Source: an uncultured Eubacteriales bacterium
GTDB taxonomy: Bacteria; Bacillota; Clostridia; Oscillospirales; CAG-272
Assembly (NCBI GenBank): GCA_934401725.1
Contig: CAKRSS010000073.1
Span: forward strand, 1-7,903
Direction: 5' to 3'
Length of the DNA: 7,903 bases
Shown here: piece by piece, positions 1 through 6,581 of the stretch
Numbering within the stretch: position 1 is the first letter of the stretch
How the letters are laid out: every line of letters begins with the position of its first letter
Notes under the pieces: generated by a model
Seen by the model: the letters and a program-made list of their open reading frames with translations, nothing else
The model's database searches: none
Told to the model about the DNA's origin: nothing
Position numbers and translations under genes: made by a program

Positions 1-24
1 CACGCCTTTTGGTGACGCACGCCC

Positions 25-374
25 TGTCCCCGCTCGGACTCGCCGGAAGGGTTCTGAAGGCGTTTGTTCTAAACTTAGCGGGACGTCTTTTGAGGTCGAC
101 CAGTGCGTGCATGCGGATGGCAGCTTATAGGGGTGAGGCCGGGTGTGAAATGCTTGAAGGGTTAGTTTTTGGCAGAAAAACGGTTTAAAACGCACGCTCG
201 CCGAGCCCCGGATGCCCCATTTCCCGCCTGCAAGCCTCATTGTTTGCCCGAGAGCCCCATTTCCCGCCCGCAAGCCCTATTTCCCGCCTGCAAGCCTCAT
301 TTTTTCGCCCGCCATGCCCCATTATCTCGTCTAATTAGCCTTCATGAGCGGCGAAGCCGCAATATGATGGCGCG
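25..374 (+). repeat. Repeat module X, left copy (direct repeat of 7549-7859)
   Basis: This non-coding repeat matches 7549-7859 in the same orientation. The two copies share a 45-base block without a mismatch (94-138 and 7618-7662). The first 24 bases also match well, the stretch just before 94 has scattered changes, and the part after 138 is more diverged. The copy ends with a small hairpin (GCGGC-GAA-GCCGC, 350-362) followed by a shared AATATGA. It is 39 bases longer than the right copy, mainly because it has two more units of an internal 20-bp tandem repeat. Bases 1-24 also resemble the sequence just left of the right copy, so the repeated block probably continues beyond the window. No reading frame is kept between the copies. 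I do not recognise the family. Confidence 0.85.
214..315 (+). repeat. 20-bp tandem repeat inside module X, five units
   Basis: Five head-to-tail units begin at 214, 234, 254, 274 and 294. The first four are 20 bp and the last is 22 bp. The pattern is close to GCCCCATTTCCCGCCTGCAA. Units one, three and four are nearly identical, while the second and fifth start GCCTCATT and are more diverged. A sixth partial unit (GCCCCATTAT) begins at 316. The right copy of module X has only three units, so unit number varies within one genome. Confidence 0.85.
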
Positions 375-552
375 GGTCGTGCGGCGTGAGCTATCGGTTC
401 TATCAAACCTCATTCGAGCGGTGAAGCGCTCTCCAAAAACCTCATTCCAACAGCCATTTGTACCGCAGACGCTCCCACCGGGACGCACTTCAGGCCGCCG
501 GGGCGGGGCGTCCAATGGTTAGCCTGCCCAGAAAACAGTTCCAGTGCACATA
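375..552. other. Intergenic stretch without a recognisable gene
   Basis: Nothing here supports a gene: there is no ribosome binding site with a conserved frame. A weak hairpin (GAGCG-GTGAAG-CGCTC, 416-431) and CCTCATT words at 409-415 and 440-446 echo the units of module X, so this may be decayed repeat sequence. Confidence 0.4.
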
Positions 553-967
553 CCGGCGAGTATGAGCGCGGACGCAGTGAGCTTCCCGAAAGGCGTCTTT
601 CCGCCGGATGCAGACTTCGGCAAGGGTGAGCCCGTCCCCATAAAGCATCCCACGGGAGTGGGGGAGTCCAGAGGGGGCGAACCGTAGGTTCGTCCCCTTT
701 GGGGCGACTCTTTTGAAGATAATTATGCCTTCGGCATAATTATCTTGCTCTTTCTCTGCTCGCGGCAGAAAAGTACAGTTCTTAACGTCCCGCGGACGTT
801 ATGGCGAGTACACTTCGAACACGTCGGAATTCGCTACGGCAACCGCCCGCCACGGCCAAAGAACTATTTTTATAAAAAACCGCTTCTCGCCGACGCCACG
901 GCGTGCCTCCCCCCCCCTCGGGGTACAAAACTAACTTTTCAGCATACAGGCCTATGCAATACGCCTC
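553..967 (+). repeat. Repeat module Y, copy A (inverted relative to 7120-7570)
   Basis: Read on the plus strand, this block follows the same order as the reverse complement of 7120-7570. First comes a 21-base word (553-573) also found reversed at 26-46 and 7550-7570. Next are a CCCAC/GTGGG hairpin (649-663), a strong hairpin with GGGGGCGAACC in one arm (672-698), a hairpin ending in GCAGAAAAGTAC (about 751-776), a hairpin AACGTCC-CGC-GGACGTT (784-800), a degenerate form of the CCAAGGCTAAAGAACTCTTTTTC segment (about 874-900), and an ending with GCATACAGGCCTATGCAATACGCCTC (942-967). This copy is more diverged than copies B and C and carries an extra 31-bp palindrome. It contains no convincing gene. 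Confidence 0.8.
716..746. repeat. Perfect 31-bp palindrome (14-bp stem, 3-base loop)
   Basis: AAGATAATTATGCC (716-729), loop TTC, then its exact reverse complement (733-746). It is AT-rich within GC-rich surroundings and sits just after CTTTTG. Copy C has its own hairpin directly at that point, so the palindrome looks inserted. No T-run follows on either strand, which argues against a normal intrinsic terminator. Confidence 0.8.
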
Positions 968-1020
968 ACCTCCTCCCGGCGCGTCCCCCTCCCCAAAATC
1001 TCTTTAACTCCTCCCACATT

Positions 1021-1053
1021 CTGACAAAATCCTCGCGCAAAGTGTGCTAAAAT
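1021..1053 (+). promoter_or_regulatory. Weak candidate promoter for the spoIIA operon
   Basis: TGCTAAAAT (1045-1053) resembles an extended -10 box about 28 bases upstream of the spoIIAA start. The only -35-like word, CTGACA (1021-1026), lies 21 bases away, which is too far for a standard sigma-A promoter. In Bacillus the spoIIA operon is driven by sigma-H with Spo0A, but I see no clear sigma-H pattern (AGGA followed by GAAT) in 961-1081. Confidence 0.3.
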
Positions 1054-1081
1054 CATTACAAACCTACAAAGGAGGACAGTC

Positions 1082-1438
1082 ATGATTAAAAATAACTGCG
1101 GACTTGAGTCCCGCCGCGAGGAGAGTACGCTGTACCTCCGGCTCAGCGGCGAGATGGATCACCATAGCGCGGGCGGTATGCGCGGCGAAGCGGACAAGCT
1201 CATCTGCACCGAACGCCCCGAGAGAGTCGTGCTCGACCTGTCCGGCATCGGATTTATGGATAGCTCCGGACTCGGCTTCATTATGGGCCGCTACGCCCTC
1301 GCGCGCGAGCTCGGCGCAACGCTCGTCGTCTATAATCCGTCGCCCGCAACTCAGCGAATACTTGGCCTCGCAGGGCTCGGACGTATCATTCCGGTCGAAA
1401 TGCCGCAAAAAACTAAACACGAAAGGGTAAAAAAATGA
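1082..1438 (+). CDS. spoIIAA: Anti-anti-sigma factor SpoIIAA
   Basis: A 118-residue STAS-domain protein of the partner-switching system that controls sigma-F in the forespore. In its unphosphorylated form SpoIIAA binds SpoIIAB and releases sigma-F; SpoIIAB inactivates it by phosphorylating a serine. The segment FMDSSGLGFIMGRY matches the phosphorylation loop of Bacillus SpoIIAA, so Ser61 should be the equivalent of Ser58. The early GEMDHHSA (23-30) matches GELDHHTA in Bacillus. The start is set by AGGAGG at 1070-1075, six bases before ATG. The stop overlaps the spoIIAB start as ATGA, so the two are probably translationally coupled. Length is normal for the family. The last ten or so residues are lysine-rich and probably not part of the fold. 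Confidence 0.96.
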   Translation: MIKNNCGLESRREESTLYLRLSGEMDHHSAGGMRGEADKLICTERPERVVLDLSGIGFMDSSGLGFIMGRYALARELGATLVVYNPSPATQRILGLAGLGRIIPVEMPQKTKHERVKK

Positions 1439-1893
1439 AAAACAACAGCTTTGCCAAGGACGTCAGCAACGAAATGAAGCTGACATTGCCCTCGCTGTCG
1501 GTCAATGAGGGGCTGGCGCGCGCGGTCGTCGCCGCCTTCACCGCGCAGCTCGACCCCGCCGCGCCCGAGCTAGCGGACGTAAAATGCGCCGTGTCCGAGG
1601 CGGTGACAAACTGCATCGTCCACGCCTACCACGACTGCGTCGGCATGATTTACATGGTCCTGCGCGTGGTGCGCGACAGAACCGTCCGCATCGAAATACG
1701 CGACCACGGGTGCGGCATTCCCGACGTCAGCGCCGCGCGTCAGCCGCTGTTCACGACCGACGCCGCGGGCGAGCGCTCCGGCATGGGCTTTACCGTCATG
1801 GAGAGCTTTATGGACAAGCTGACCGTCCGCTCAAAGCCGGGGCGGGGAACGACAGTGGTCATGTACAAAACCATCGGCGGCAAGGGCGCGTGA
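1435..1893 (+). CDS. spoIIAB: Anti-sigma F factor / serine kinase SpoIIAB
   Basis: A 152-residue GHKL-fold kinase that holds sigma-F inactive in an ATP-bound complex and phosphorylates SpoIIAA. The N box is SEAVTNCIVHAY, with Glu55 and Asn59 in the catalytic and Mg-binding positions. The G1 box is RDHGCGIPD (89-97, Asp90 and Gly94). The segment RQPLFTTD followed by ERSGMGFTVMESFMD (113-127) is the ATP-lid and G2 region typical of SpoIIAB rather than RsbW. The protein is slightly longer than Bacillus SpoIIAB (146 residues) because of its N-terminus. The ATG overlaps the spoIIAA stop by four bases, with only a weak AAAGGG site upstream, as expected for coupling. SigF follows after 28 bases. Confidence 0.96.
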   Translation: MKNNSFAKDVSNEMKLTLPSLSVNEGLARAVVAAFTAQLDPAAPELADVKCAVSEAVTNCIVHAYHDCVGMIYMVLRVVRDRTVRIEIRDHGCGIPDVSAARQPLFTTDAAGERSGMGFTVMESFMDKLTVRSKPGRGTTVVMYKTIGGKGA

Positions 1894-1921
1894 TACATAT
1901 TTTCCGTCGGAGGGTAAAACA

Positions 1922-2665
1922 ATGACAGACAGACCGGAGGAGGTCTCCCAATATGCCTGCAACACGCAGCTTATCGCCGAGGCTCAGTCGGGCGACGAAG
2001 CGGCCACCGCGCGCCTGCTTCAGATAAACGGCGGGCTGGTGCGTAGCATCGCGCTGCGCTTCCGTGACCGCGGAACCGAGCTCGAGGACCTTATACAGAT
2101 CGGGACGCTGGGTATGCTCAAGGCGATACGGTCGTTCGATCTTAAGCGCGGCACCGCCTTCTCGACCTACGCCGTCCCGCTGATAATCGGAGAGATACGC
2201 CGCCATTTGCGCGACGACGGCATGATAAAGGTCGGTCGCGGCTACAAGAAGCTCGGCATGCTGCTTATGCGGGAACGCAACCGCATAGTAAGCGGCGAGG
2301 GACGCGAGCCGGGCATCTCGGAGCTGGCGGCGGCGTGCGGAGTCAGCAGCGAGGAGGCGGCGGTGGCGCTGGACGCCATGACGCCCGTGTCGTCGCTGTC
2401 GGACACGGTCTACGGCGACGAGGGCGCGACGCTCGAATCCACCGTTTCGGACGGCACCGAGGAGCTCGAGCGGCTGTCCGACCACATCGCGCTGACGCAG
2501 TCCATCGCAAAAATGCAGCCCATGTGGCGCAGAATCATCATGCTGCGCTACTACCGCAACATGACGCAGCAGCAGACGGCCGACAGCCTCGGGCTGAGTC
2601 AGGTCAAGGTCTCGCGCGAGGAGAAAAAGATACTCGCCTTCCTGCGAACCGAGATGATAACATGA
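1922..2665 (+). CDS. sigF: Forespore RNA polymerase sigma-F factor
   Basis: A 247-residue sigma-70-family protein lacking region 1, close in length to Bacillus sigma-F (255). Region 2 reads ELEDLIQIGTLGMLKAI and then FSTYAVPLIIGEIRRHLRDD (80-99), a very characteristic sporulation-sigma signature. Region 3 spans roughly 100-175, and region 4 ends in a helix-turn-helix (about 217-236, QTADSLGLSQVKVSREEKK). Its place after spoIIAA and spoIIAB separates it from sigma-G. AGGG at 1911-1914 precedes the ATG. One residue stands out: Glu233, where Bacillus sigma-F has Leu (VSRLEKK). No clear terminator follows; only a 7-bp hairpin (2669-2685) without a T-run lies downstream. Confidence 0.95.
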   Translation: MTDRPEEVSQYACNTQLIAEAQSGDEAATARLLQINGGLVRSIALRFRDRGTELEDLIQIGTLGMLKAIRSFDLKRGTAFSTYAVPLIIGEIRRHLRDDGMIKVGRGYKKLGMLLMRERNRIVSGEGREPGISELAAACGVSSEEAAVALDAMTPVSSLSDTVYGDEGATLESTVSDGTEELERLSDHIALTQSIAKMQPMWRRIIMLRYYRNMTQQQTADSLGLSQVKVSREEKKILAFLRTEMIT

Positions 2666-2728
2666 TTTTTGTGCAGTATGCACAATATTATCGCCCTCGA
2701 TTTAATATCTGACTGCACATTTGTCTCA

Positions 2729-2757
2729 TTGAAAAAATCTCCCGCATATGATATAAT
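2729..2757 (+). promoter_or_regulatory. Sigma-A promoter of the CNNM/CorC-family gene
   Basis: TTGAAA (2729-2734), a 17-base spacer and TATAAT (2752-2757), with TG one base before the -10 (extended -10). Spacing is ideal and only one -35 base departs from consensus. It lies about 55 bases before the start codon, so the downstream gene is probably transcribed in growing cells independently of the sporulation operon. Confidence 0.85.
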
Positions 2758-2796
2758 AACTACAATGTGCGCTACGGTGCACAAAATTTATATCAC

Positions 2797-2802
2797 AGGA
2801 GG
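2797..2802 (+). promoter_or_regulatory. Ribosome binding site that fixes a TTG start
   Basis: A full AGGAGG lies nine bases before the in-frame TTG at 2812-2814. The alternative upstream start (GTG at 2767) has no such site and lies about 10 bases downstream of the -10 box, near the expected transcription start. It would also add 15 residues unlike the family's N-terminus. Confidence 0.85.
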
Positions 2803-2811
2803 AACATTTTT

Positions 2812-4161
2812 TTGGACGACCCCATAGGGCGACAATTGCTTTTACAGTTTTTACTTATTCTTGTAAACGCGTTTTTCGCCGCATCTGAGATTGCAGTTGT
2901 CTCGCTTAACGCAAACAAACTGAGAAAGGACGCGGAGGACGGCAACAAAAAGGCCGCGCGTCTGCTCAAGCTGGTGGAGCAACCCACCTCATTTCTGTCA
3001 GCGATACAGATAGGCATCACGCTCGCCGGATTCCTCGGCAGCGCGTTCGCCGCCGAAAACTTTTCGGACAGACTTGTCAGTTGGCTTATGGACGATCTGA
3101 AGTTCACGGCGCTTTCAAGAAATGCTCTCAACACGCTTTCGGTCGTTGTAATCACCATCATTCTGTCATTTTTCACACTGGTGCTCGGTGAGCTGGTGCC
3201 CAAGCGCATCGCCATGCACGCACCCATGAAGGTAGCGACATTTACCACGCCGGTTGTGCGTGTGGTTGCCGTCATCATGAAGCCTATAATTTGGCTGCTG
3301 TCCGTCTCGACTGCCGGAATGCTCCGGCTGTTCGGAATCAAGGACAAGGGCGAGGAGGAAAAGGTCACTGAGGACGAAATCCGCATGATGGTTGACATCG
3401 GAGAGGAGTCGGGCACAATCGACTCCAAGGAACGTGAAATGATCGACAACATTTTCGAGTTTGACAACAGCACGGCCAAGGACGTCATGACACGGATGCC
3501 TGATGTGGTGAGTGTAAGCCTTAGCGACAGCGACGAGCATATAATGTCCGTTCTGAATGACTGCGGATTCTCGCGCCTTCTCGTCTGGGAGGACGACCCC
3601 GGAAACATTGTCGGCGTACTTATTGCCCGCGAATACCTGCTCAATCTTCGCTCGGAGCAGCCGAAGCCGCTGCGCGACATACTGCGCCCGACCACCATGG
3701 TGCCCGAGACTATACCGTGCGACAAGCTGTTTTCTGAAATGCAGAAGGATCAGCGCCACATGGTGCCGGTCATCAACGAGTACGGTGAGATGGTAGGCAT
3801 TGTAACGCTGGAGGATTTGATTGAGGAAATTCTCGGCAACATTTACGATGAGAGCGATGACGTAACCGAAGACGGCGACGCGATAAAGGAGCTGTCGGAG
3901 GGCTGCTGGCGGATTCCCGGCACCACGCCGCTTGACGACGTACGCCGCAAGCTGGATGTGGACATACCCGAGGACGTCGAGGCCAACACGCTGGGCGGAC
4001 TTGCCATCAGCTGTCTGACCGAGATACCGGAGGACGGCACGGTCTTTGAGGTCGACTGTTGCGGGCTTCACATCAAGGTTGACCGCTTTGCCGAGCGCCG
4101 CGTAGAGAGCGCCATAGTGACGCGCGTCGAGCCTGTCGAGGCGGAGGAAGATAAAGAATAA
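2812..4161 (+). CDS. CNNM/CorC (HlyC)-family membrane transporter, probable Mg2+ transport
   Basis: A 449-residue membrane protein with the usual domain order. An N-terminal CNNM (DUF21) transmembrane domain covers about residues 5-200; its first helix includes FLLILVNAFFAASEIAVVSL (13-32) and the conserved GELVPKR motif is at 126-132. Two CBS domains follow (about 220-345), beginning with DVMTRMP at 224-230 and closing with GIVTLEDLIEEILG (329-342). The C-terminal CorC/HlyC domain covers about 363-440. The family is linked to magnesium and cobalt resistance or export, for example MpfA in Gram-positive bacteria. The old name hemolysin is historical. The start is TTG at 2812, chosen for its AGGAGG site; length then matches the family. 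It has its own promoter and terminator. The substrate is inferred from the family only. Confidence 0.93.
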   Translation: MDDPIGRQLLLQFLLILVNAFFAASEIAVVSLNANKLRKDAEDGNKKAARLLKLVEQPTSFLSAIQIGITLAGFLGSAFAAENFSDRLVSWLMDDLKFTALSRNALNTLSVVVITIILSFFTLVLGELVPKRIAMHAPMKVATFTTPVVRVVAVIMKPIIWLLSVSTAGMLRLFGIKDKGEEEKVTEDEIRMMVDIGEESGTIDSKEREMIDNIFEFDNSTAKDVMTRMPDVVSVSLSDSDEHIMSVLNDCGFSRLLVWEDDPGNIVGVLIAREYLLNLRSEQPKPLRDILRPTTMVPETIPCDKLFSEMQKDQRHMVPVINEYGEMVGIVTLEDLIEEILGNIYDESDDVTEDGDAIKELSEGCWRIPGTTPLDDVRRKLDVDIPEDVEANTLGGLAISCLTEIPEDGTVFEVDCCGLHIKVDRFAERRVESAIVTRVEPVEAEEDKE

Positions 4162-4169
4162 TTTTTAGT

Positions 4170-4208
4170 GCGGTTCTCGCCGGAATGTCCGGCGGGGACT
4201 GCTTTTTT
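4170..4208 (+). terminator. Intrinsic terminator of the CNNM/CorC gene
   Basis: A 14-bp stem (4170-4183 with 4189-4202, a few G-T pairs), a five-base loop AATGT, then six T (4203-4208). It starts nine bases after the stop codon, as expected for a strong Rho-independent terminator. Part of it (4180-4201) is repeated with small changes at 4241-4262. Confidence 0.9.
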
Positions 4209-4216
4209 GATTTATA

Positions 4217-4262
4217 AGTTCTTTGGACTTGGCAAGGCGCGCCGGAATGTCGGCGGGACGTG
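4217..4262 (-). repeat. Short inverted fragment of repeat module Y
   Basis: AGTTCTTTGGACTTGGCA and the following GGCGCGCCG match the minus-strand orientation of the Y segment seen at 7211-7239 and 7304-7332 (AGTTCTTTAGCCTTGGCA...). The piece therefore faces opposite to copy B at 4436-4613, with the MITE-like element between them. Its right half also resembles the terminator loop at 4180-4201, so its origin is partly ambiguous. Confidence 0.55.
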
Positions 4263-4264
4263 AT

Positions 4265-4435
4265 TTAAGGCATCACCGCGTAATGCCGATGGTGCAATTG
4301 CGCAGTCGGATTTTTCGTCAGATGAAACAAAAATTCACAGGCTGTAGCTCCGCTACAGCCTGTGAATTTTTTTGAAATATGACGGAAAAATGCCCGGCAA
4401 GTGTGCCACCAGGGCATTGCGCGGTGATGCCTTAA
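4265..4435. mobile_element. MITE-like palindromic element with TTAA ends (171 bp)
   Basis: Both ends read inward TTAAGGCATCACCGCG, then T or C, then AATGCC. This is a 23-bp terminal inverted repeat (4265-4287 and 4413-4435) with one mismatch. Homology between the arms continues imperfectly through GGTG...ATTTTTC-GTCA-AT on each side to a central 20-bp perfect hairpin. The whole 171 bp can fold back on itself. There is no coding capacity, as expected of a miniature inverted-repeat element moved in trans. The TTAA at the outer edges could be the duplicated target, but this cannot be proved from one copy. It could alternatively be a non-mobile palindromic repeat. Confidence 0.7.
4329..4371. terminator. 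Perfect 20-bp hairpin, possible bidirectional terminator
   Basis: A 20-bp stem (4329-4348 and 4352-4371) with the three-base loop TCC. The arms end in T-rich stretches on both strands (TTTTTTT at 4367-4373 on plus, TTTTTG-rich on minus). It is the centre of the MITE-like element and lies between convergent genes that already have their own terminators, so it may act as a back-up. Confidence 0.6.
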
Positions 4436-4613
4436 CTGTACTTCTCTGCTCGCGGCAGAAAAGTACACTTCTCCACCGTCGGTGGCCTCCACGGCGTGAG
4501 CTTGCCAAGGCTAAAGAACTCTTTTTCCAAAAACCGCCTTCCACTGGACGTTCCGGCGCGCCTCTCCGGGTAAAGGCACATCTTCAGCATACGGGCATAT
4601 GCAATACACCCTC
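4436..4613 (+). repeat. Repeat module Y, copy B (partial)
   Basis: This copy has only the second half of module Y. It contains a hairpin (4438-4466, 12-bp stem with one mismatch), CTTCTCCACCGTCGGTGG with its small palindrome, CTCCACGGCGTG, GCCAAGGCTAAAGAACTC, and the ending GCATACGGGCATATGCAATAC (4587-4607). It matches copy C closely in reverse complement and copy A less well. The first half, including the GGGGGCGAACC hairpin, is absent; the MITE-like element sits exactly at the break. Confidence 0.8.
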
Positions 4614-4616
4614 CAC

Positions 4617-4650
4617 GTCAAAAGCCCGCAGAAAACTGCGGGCTTTTGAC
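4617..4650 (-). terminator. Intrinsic terminator of the metal-efflux operon
   Basis: A perfect 15-bp stem (4617-4631 and 4636-4650) with a four-base loop. Read on the minus strand, the GC-rich part CCCGCAG-TTTT-CTGCGGG is followed by CTTTT. It begins ten bases beyond the ATPase stop codon. The sequence is almost symmetrical, so it may also stop transcripts from the other side. Confidence 0.9.
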
Positions 4651-4660
4651 AATACAAACC

Positions 4661-6550
4661 TTATTTCTTCAGCGCCCTCATCGCGTTGAGCACCGCGAGG
4701 ATGGTCACGCCGACGTCGGCGAAAACCGCCAGCCACATCGGCGCGTAGCCGAGCGCGGCCAGAATGAGCACCGCTCCCTTGACTACAAGCGCGAAAATTA
4801 TGTTCTGACGCGCGATGGACAGCGTCCGGCGCGCGATGCGGATCGCGTCGACCAGCTTCGACGGCTTGTCGTCCATCAGTACGACGTCCGCCGCCTCGAC
4901 TGCGGCATCCGAACCCATAGCGCCCATCGCAATGCCGACGTCCGCGCGTGCAAGCACCGGCGCGTCGTTGATTCCGTCGCCGACGAAGGCCAGCTGGCCG
5001 GATTTCTTGGCCTTGCCGCCTATCAGCTTCTCAACCTGGTCGACCTTGTCGGCAGGCAGCAGCTCGGCGTGATATTCCTTGATGTCGAGGTCGGTCGCTA
5101 TCTTCTCGGCCACCTCGCGGCGGTCGCCCGTCAGCATGACAACGCGCTCCACACCCTCGTCGCGGAGACCACGGACAGCTTTCGCAGCGTCCGGCTTCAC
5201 GACGTCGGATATGACAATGTGACCGGCATACTTACCGTCAATCGCCACGTGGATTATGGTTCCGACGTGGTGGCAGGGCTTCCACTGCGCCCCGAGACTC
5301 TCCATCAGCCGCTCGTTGCCGACGCTGACCTCGAGTCCGTTGACCTTCGCCGTCACGCCCTGACCCGCAATCTCGGTCACGTCCGACACCTGGCAGTCGT
5401 CCGTCTCGTGGCCGTAGGCCTGGCGCAGCGACAGCGCGATGGGGTGCGTCGAGAAGCGCTCGACATGCGCGGCAAGGTGCAGCAGCTGCCTGGGCTCAAT
5501 GTCGTTCGGGTGCACGGCGCTGACCGCAAACACGCCCTGTGTCAGCGTGCCGGTCTTGTCGAACACGACGGTGTCGACCTTGGCCAGAGCCTCCATGTAG
5601 TTGCTTCCCTTGACCAGCACGCCGTAGCGCGACGCGCCGCCGATGCCGCCGAAGAAGGTCAGCGGAACCGAAATAACCAGCGCACAGGGGCAGGAAACGA
5701 CGAGGAACGTCAGCGCACGCGCCAGCCACGACGCGAACTGACCGCCGAAGTCGCCCAAAATGAGCGGCGGCACAAACGCGACCAGCAGCGCGGCGATAAC
5801 GACCGCCGGGGTGTAGTAACGCGCGAATTTGGTAATGAAGTTTTCGCTCTTCGACTTGCGCTCGCCCGCGTTCTCGACCATCTCAAGTATCTTGGTGGCC
5901 GTCGACTCGCCGAACAGCTTGGTGACGCGTATGCGAAGCACACCGGACAGGTTGACGCAGCCCGAGAAGACGCCGTCCTCTTCGTCGACATCGCGGGGCT
6001 GGCTTTCGCCCGTCAGCGCGACGGTGTCAAGCGACGACCGACCCTCGATGACGATACCGTCCATAGGAATGCGCTCGCCGGGACGCACGACGATAATGTC
6101 GCCTACCGCGACCTCGTTGGGGTCGACGCGAACGACCTCGCCGTCACGCTCGACGTTTGCGAAATCGGGACGTATGTCCATGAGCGCGGAAATGGCGTCG
6201 CGGCTCTTGTCCTCGGCCATGTCCTCGAACAGCTCGCCGATCTGGAACAGCAGCAGCACGAGCACCGCCTCCATGAATTCGGGCTCGGCGCCCGGCAAAA
6301 AGCCGATAACGAGCGCGCCGATGGTTGCGATAGCCATGAGGAATTCCTCGCCGAAAACTTCGCCGTGGAATATGCCCTCGACCGCCTCGGCGAGCACGTC
6401 ATAGCCTGCGACGAGGTAAGCAGGCAGGAACATGAGCAGTCTCAGCCACATCCGGTCGGGCGCGAAGACGTGGTCGGCGACTATGGCCGCCACGAGCAGG
6501 AGCGCCGCGCTGAATATGCGTATCAGCTTGATTTTGTTCTCTTTTTCCAT
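4661..6550 (-). CDS. cadA: PIB-type heavy-metal efflux ATPase (Zn2+/Cd2+/Pb2+ class)
   Basis: A 629-residue P-type ATPase of the inner membrane that couples ATP hydrolysis to metal export. Motifs in order: TGES (180-183, actuator), SCPCALVISVP with metal-binding Cys287 and Cys289, DKTGTLT with phosphorylated Asp331, the HP motif (369-370), MLTGD (472-476), and GDGIND (524-529). Lys591 and Asp612 in the last membrane segments have the same spacing as Lys693 and Asp714 of E. coli ZntA, the signature of the Zn/Cd/Pb class rather than copper pumps. There is no N-terminal HMA domain or CxxC, so it is about 100 residues shorter than CadA and closer in length to ZosA. It follows the ArsR gene by 31 bases, with AAAGGA at 6561-6566 as ribosome binding site. 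The symbol is provisional. Confidence 0.93.
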   Translation of the reverse strand: MEKENKIKLIRIFSAALLLVAAIVADHVFAPDRMWLRLLMFLPAYLVAGYDVLAEAVEGIFHGEVFGEEFLMAIATIGALVIGFLPGAEPEFMEAVLVLLLFQIGELFEDMAEDKSRDAISALMDIRPDFANVERDGEVVRVDPNEVAVGDIIVVRPGERIPMDGIVIEGRSSLDTVALTGESQPRDVDEEDGVFSGCVNLSGVLRIRVTKLFGESTATKILEMVENAGERKSKSENFITKFARYYTPAVVIAALLVAFVPPLILGDFGGQFASWLARALTFLVVSCPCALVISVPLTFFGGIGGASRYGVLVKGSNYMEALAKVDTVVFDKTGTLTQGVFAVSAVHPNDIEPRQLLHLAAHVERFSTHPIALSLRQAYGHETDDCQVSDVTEIAGQGVTAKVNGLEVSVGNERLMESLGAQWKPCHHVGTIIHVAIDGKYAGHIVISDVVKPDAAKAVRGLRDEGVERVVMLTGDRREVAEKIATDLDIKEYHAELLPADKVDQVEKLIGGKAKKSGQLAFVGDGINDAPVLARADVGIAMGAMGSDAAVEAADVVLMDDKPSKLVDAIRIARRTLSIARQNIIFALVVKGAVLILAALGYAPMWLAVFADVGVTILAVLNAMRALKK

Positions 6551-6581
6551 AATATATATGTCCTTTCAATAACAATCAAAG

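Noticed and set aside
214..315. The 20-bp tandem array as a possible CRISPR
   Set aside because: Units follow directly without spacers, and no cas gene is present.
169..522. A 117-codon frame across module X
   Set aside because: It reads through the 20-bp tandem repeat and its frame is not kept in the right copy of X.
672..698. The GGGGGCGAACC hairpin as a terminator or tRNA-like arm (GGTTCG resembles a T-arm)
   Set aside because: There is no full tRNA cloverleaf around it and only a short T-run after it. It recurs as part of module Y.
745..1050. A 101-codon frame across Y copy A
   Set aside because: It covers hairpins and the C9 tract, has no good ribosome binding site, and is not conserved in copies B or C.
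1859..2683. A 274-codon minus-strand frame opposite sigF
   Set aside because: It is a shadow of sigF, with no recognisable motif and no ribosome binding site considered convincing.
2669..2685. Small hairpin after sigF as its terminator
   Set aside because: The stem is only 7 bp, AT-containing, and not followed by a T-run.
2793..4071. Two long minus-strand frames opposite the CNNM/CorC gene (2793-3725 and 3166-4071)
   Set aside because: Both are antisense to a gene with full domain structure, promoter and terminator. Serine/threonine-rich or Arg/His-rich composition is typical of shadow frames.
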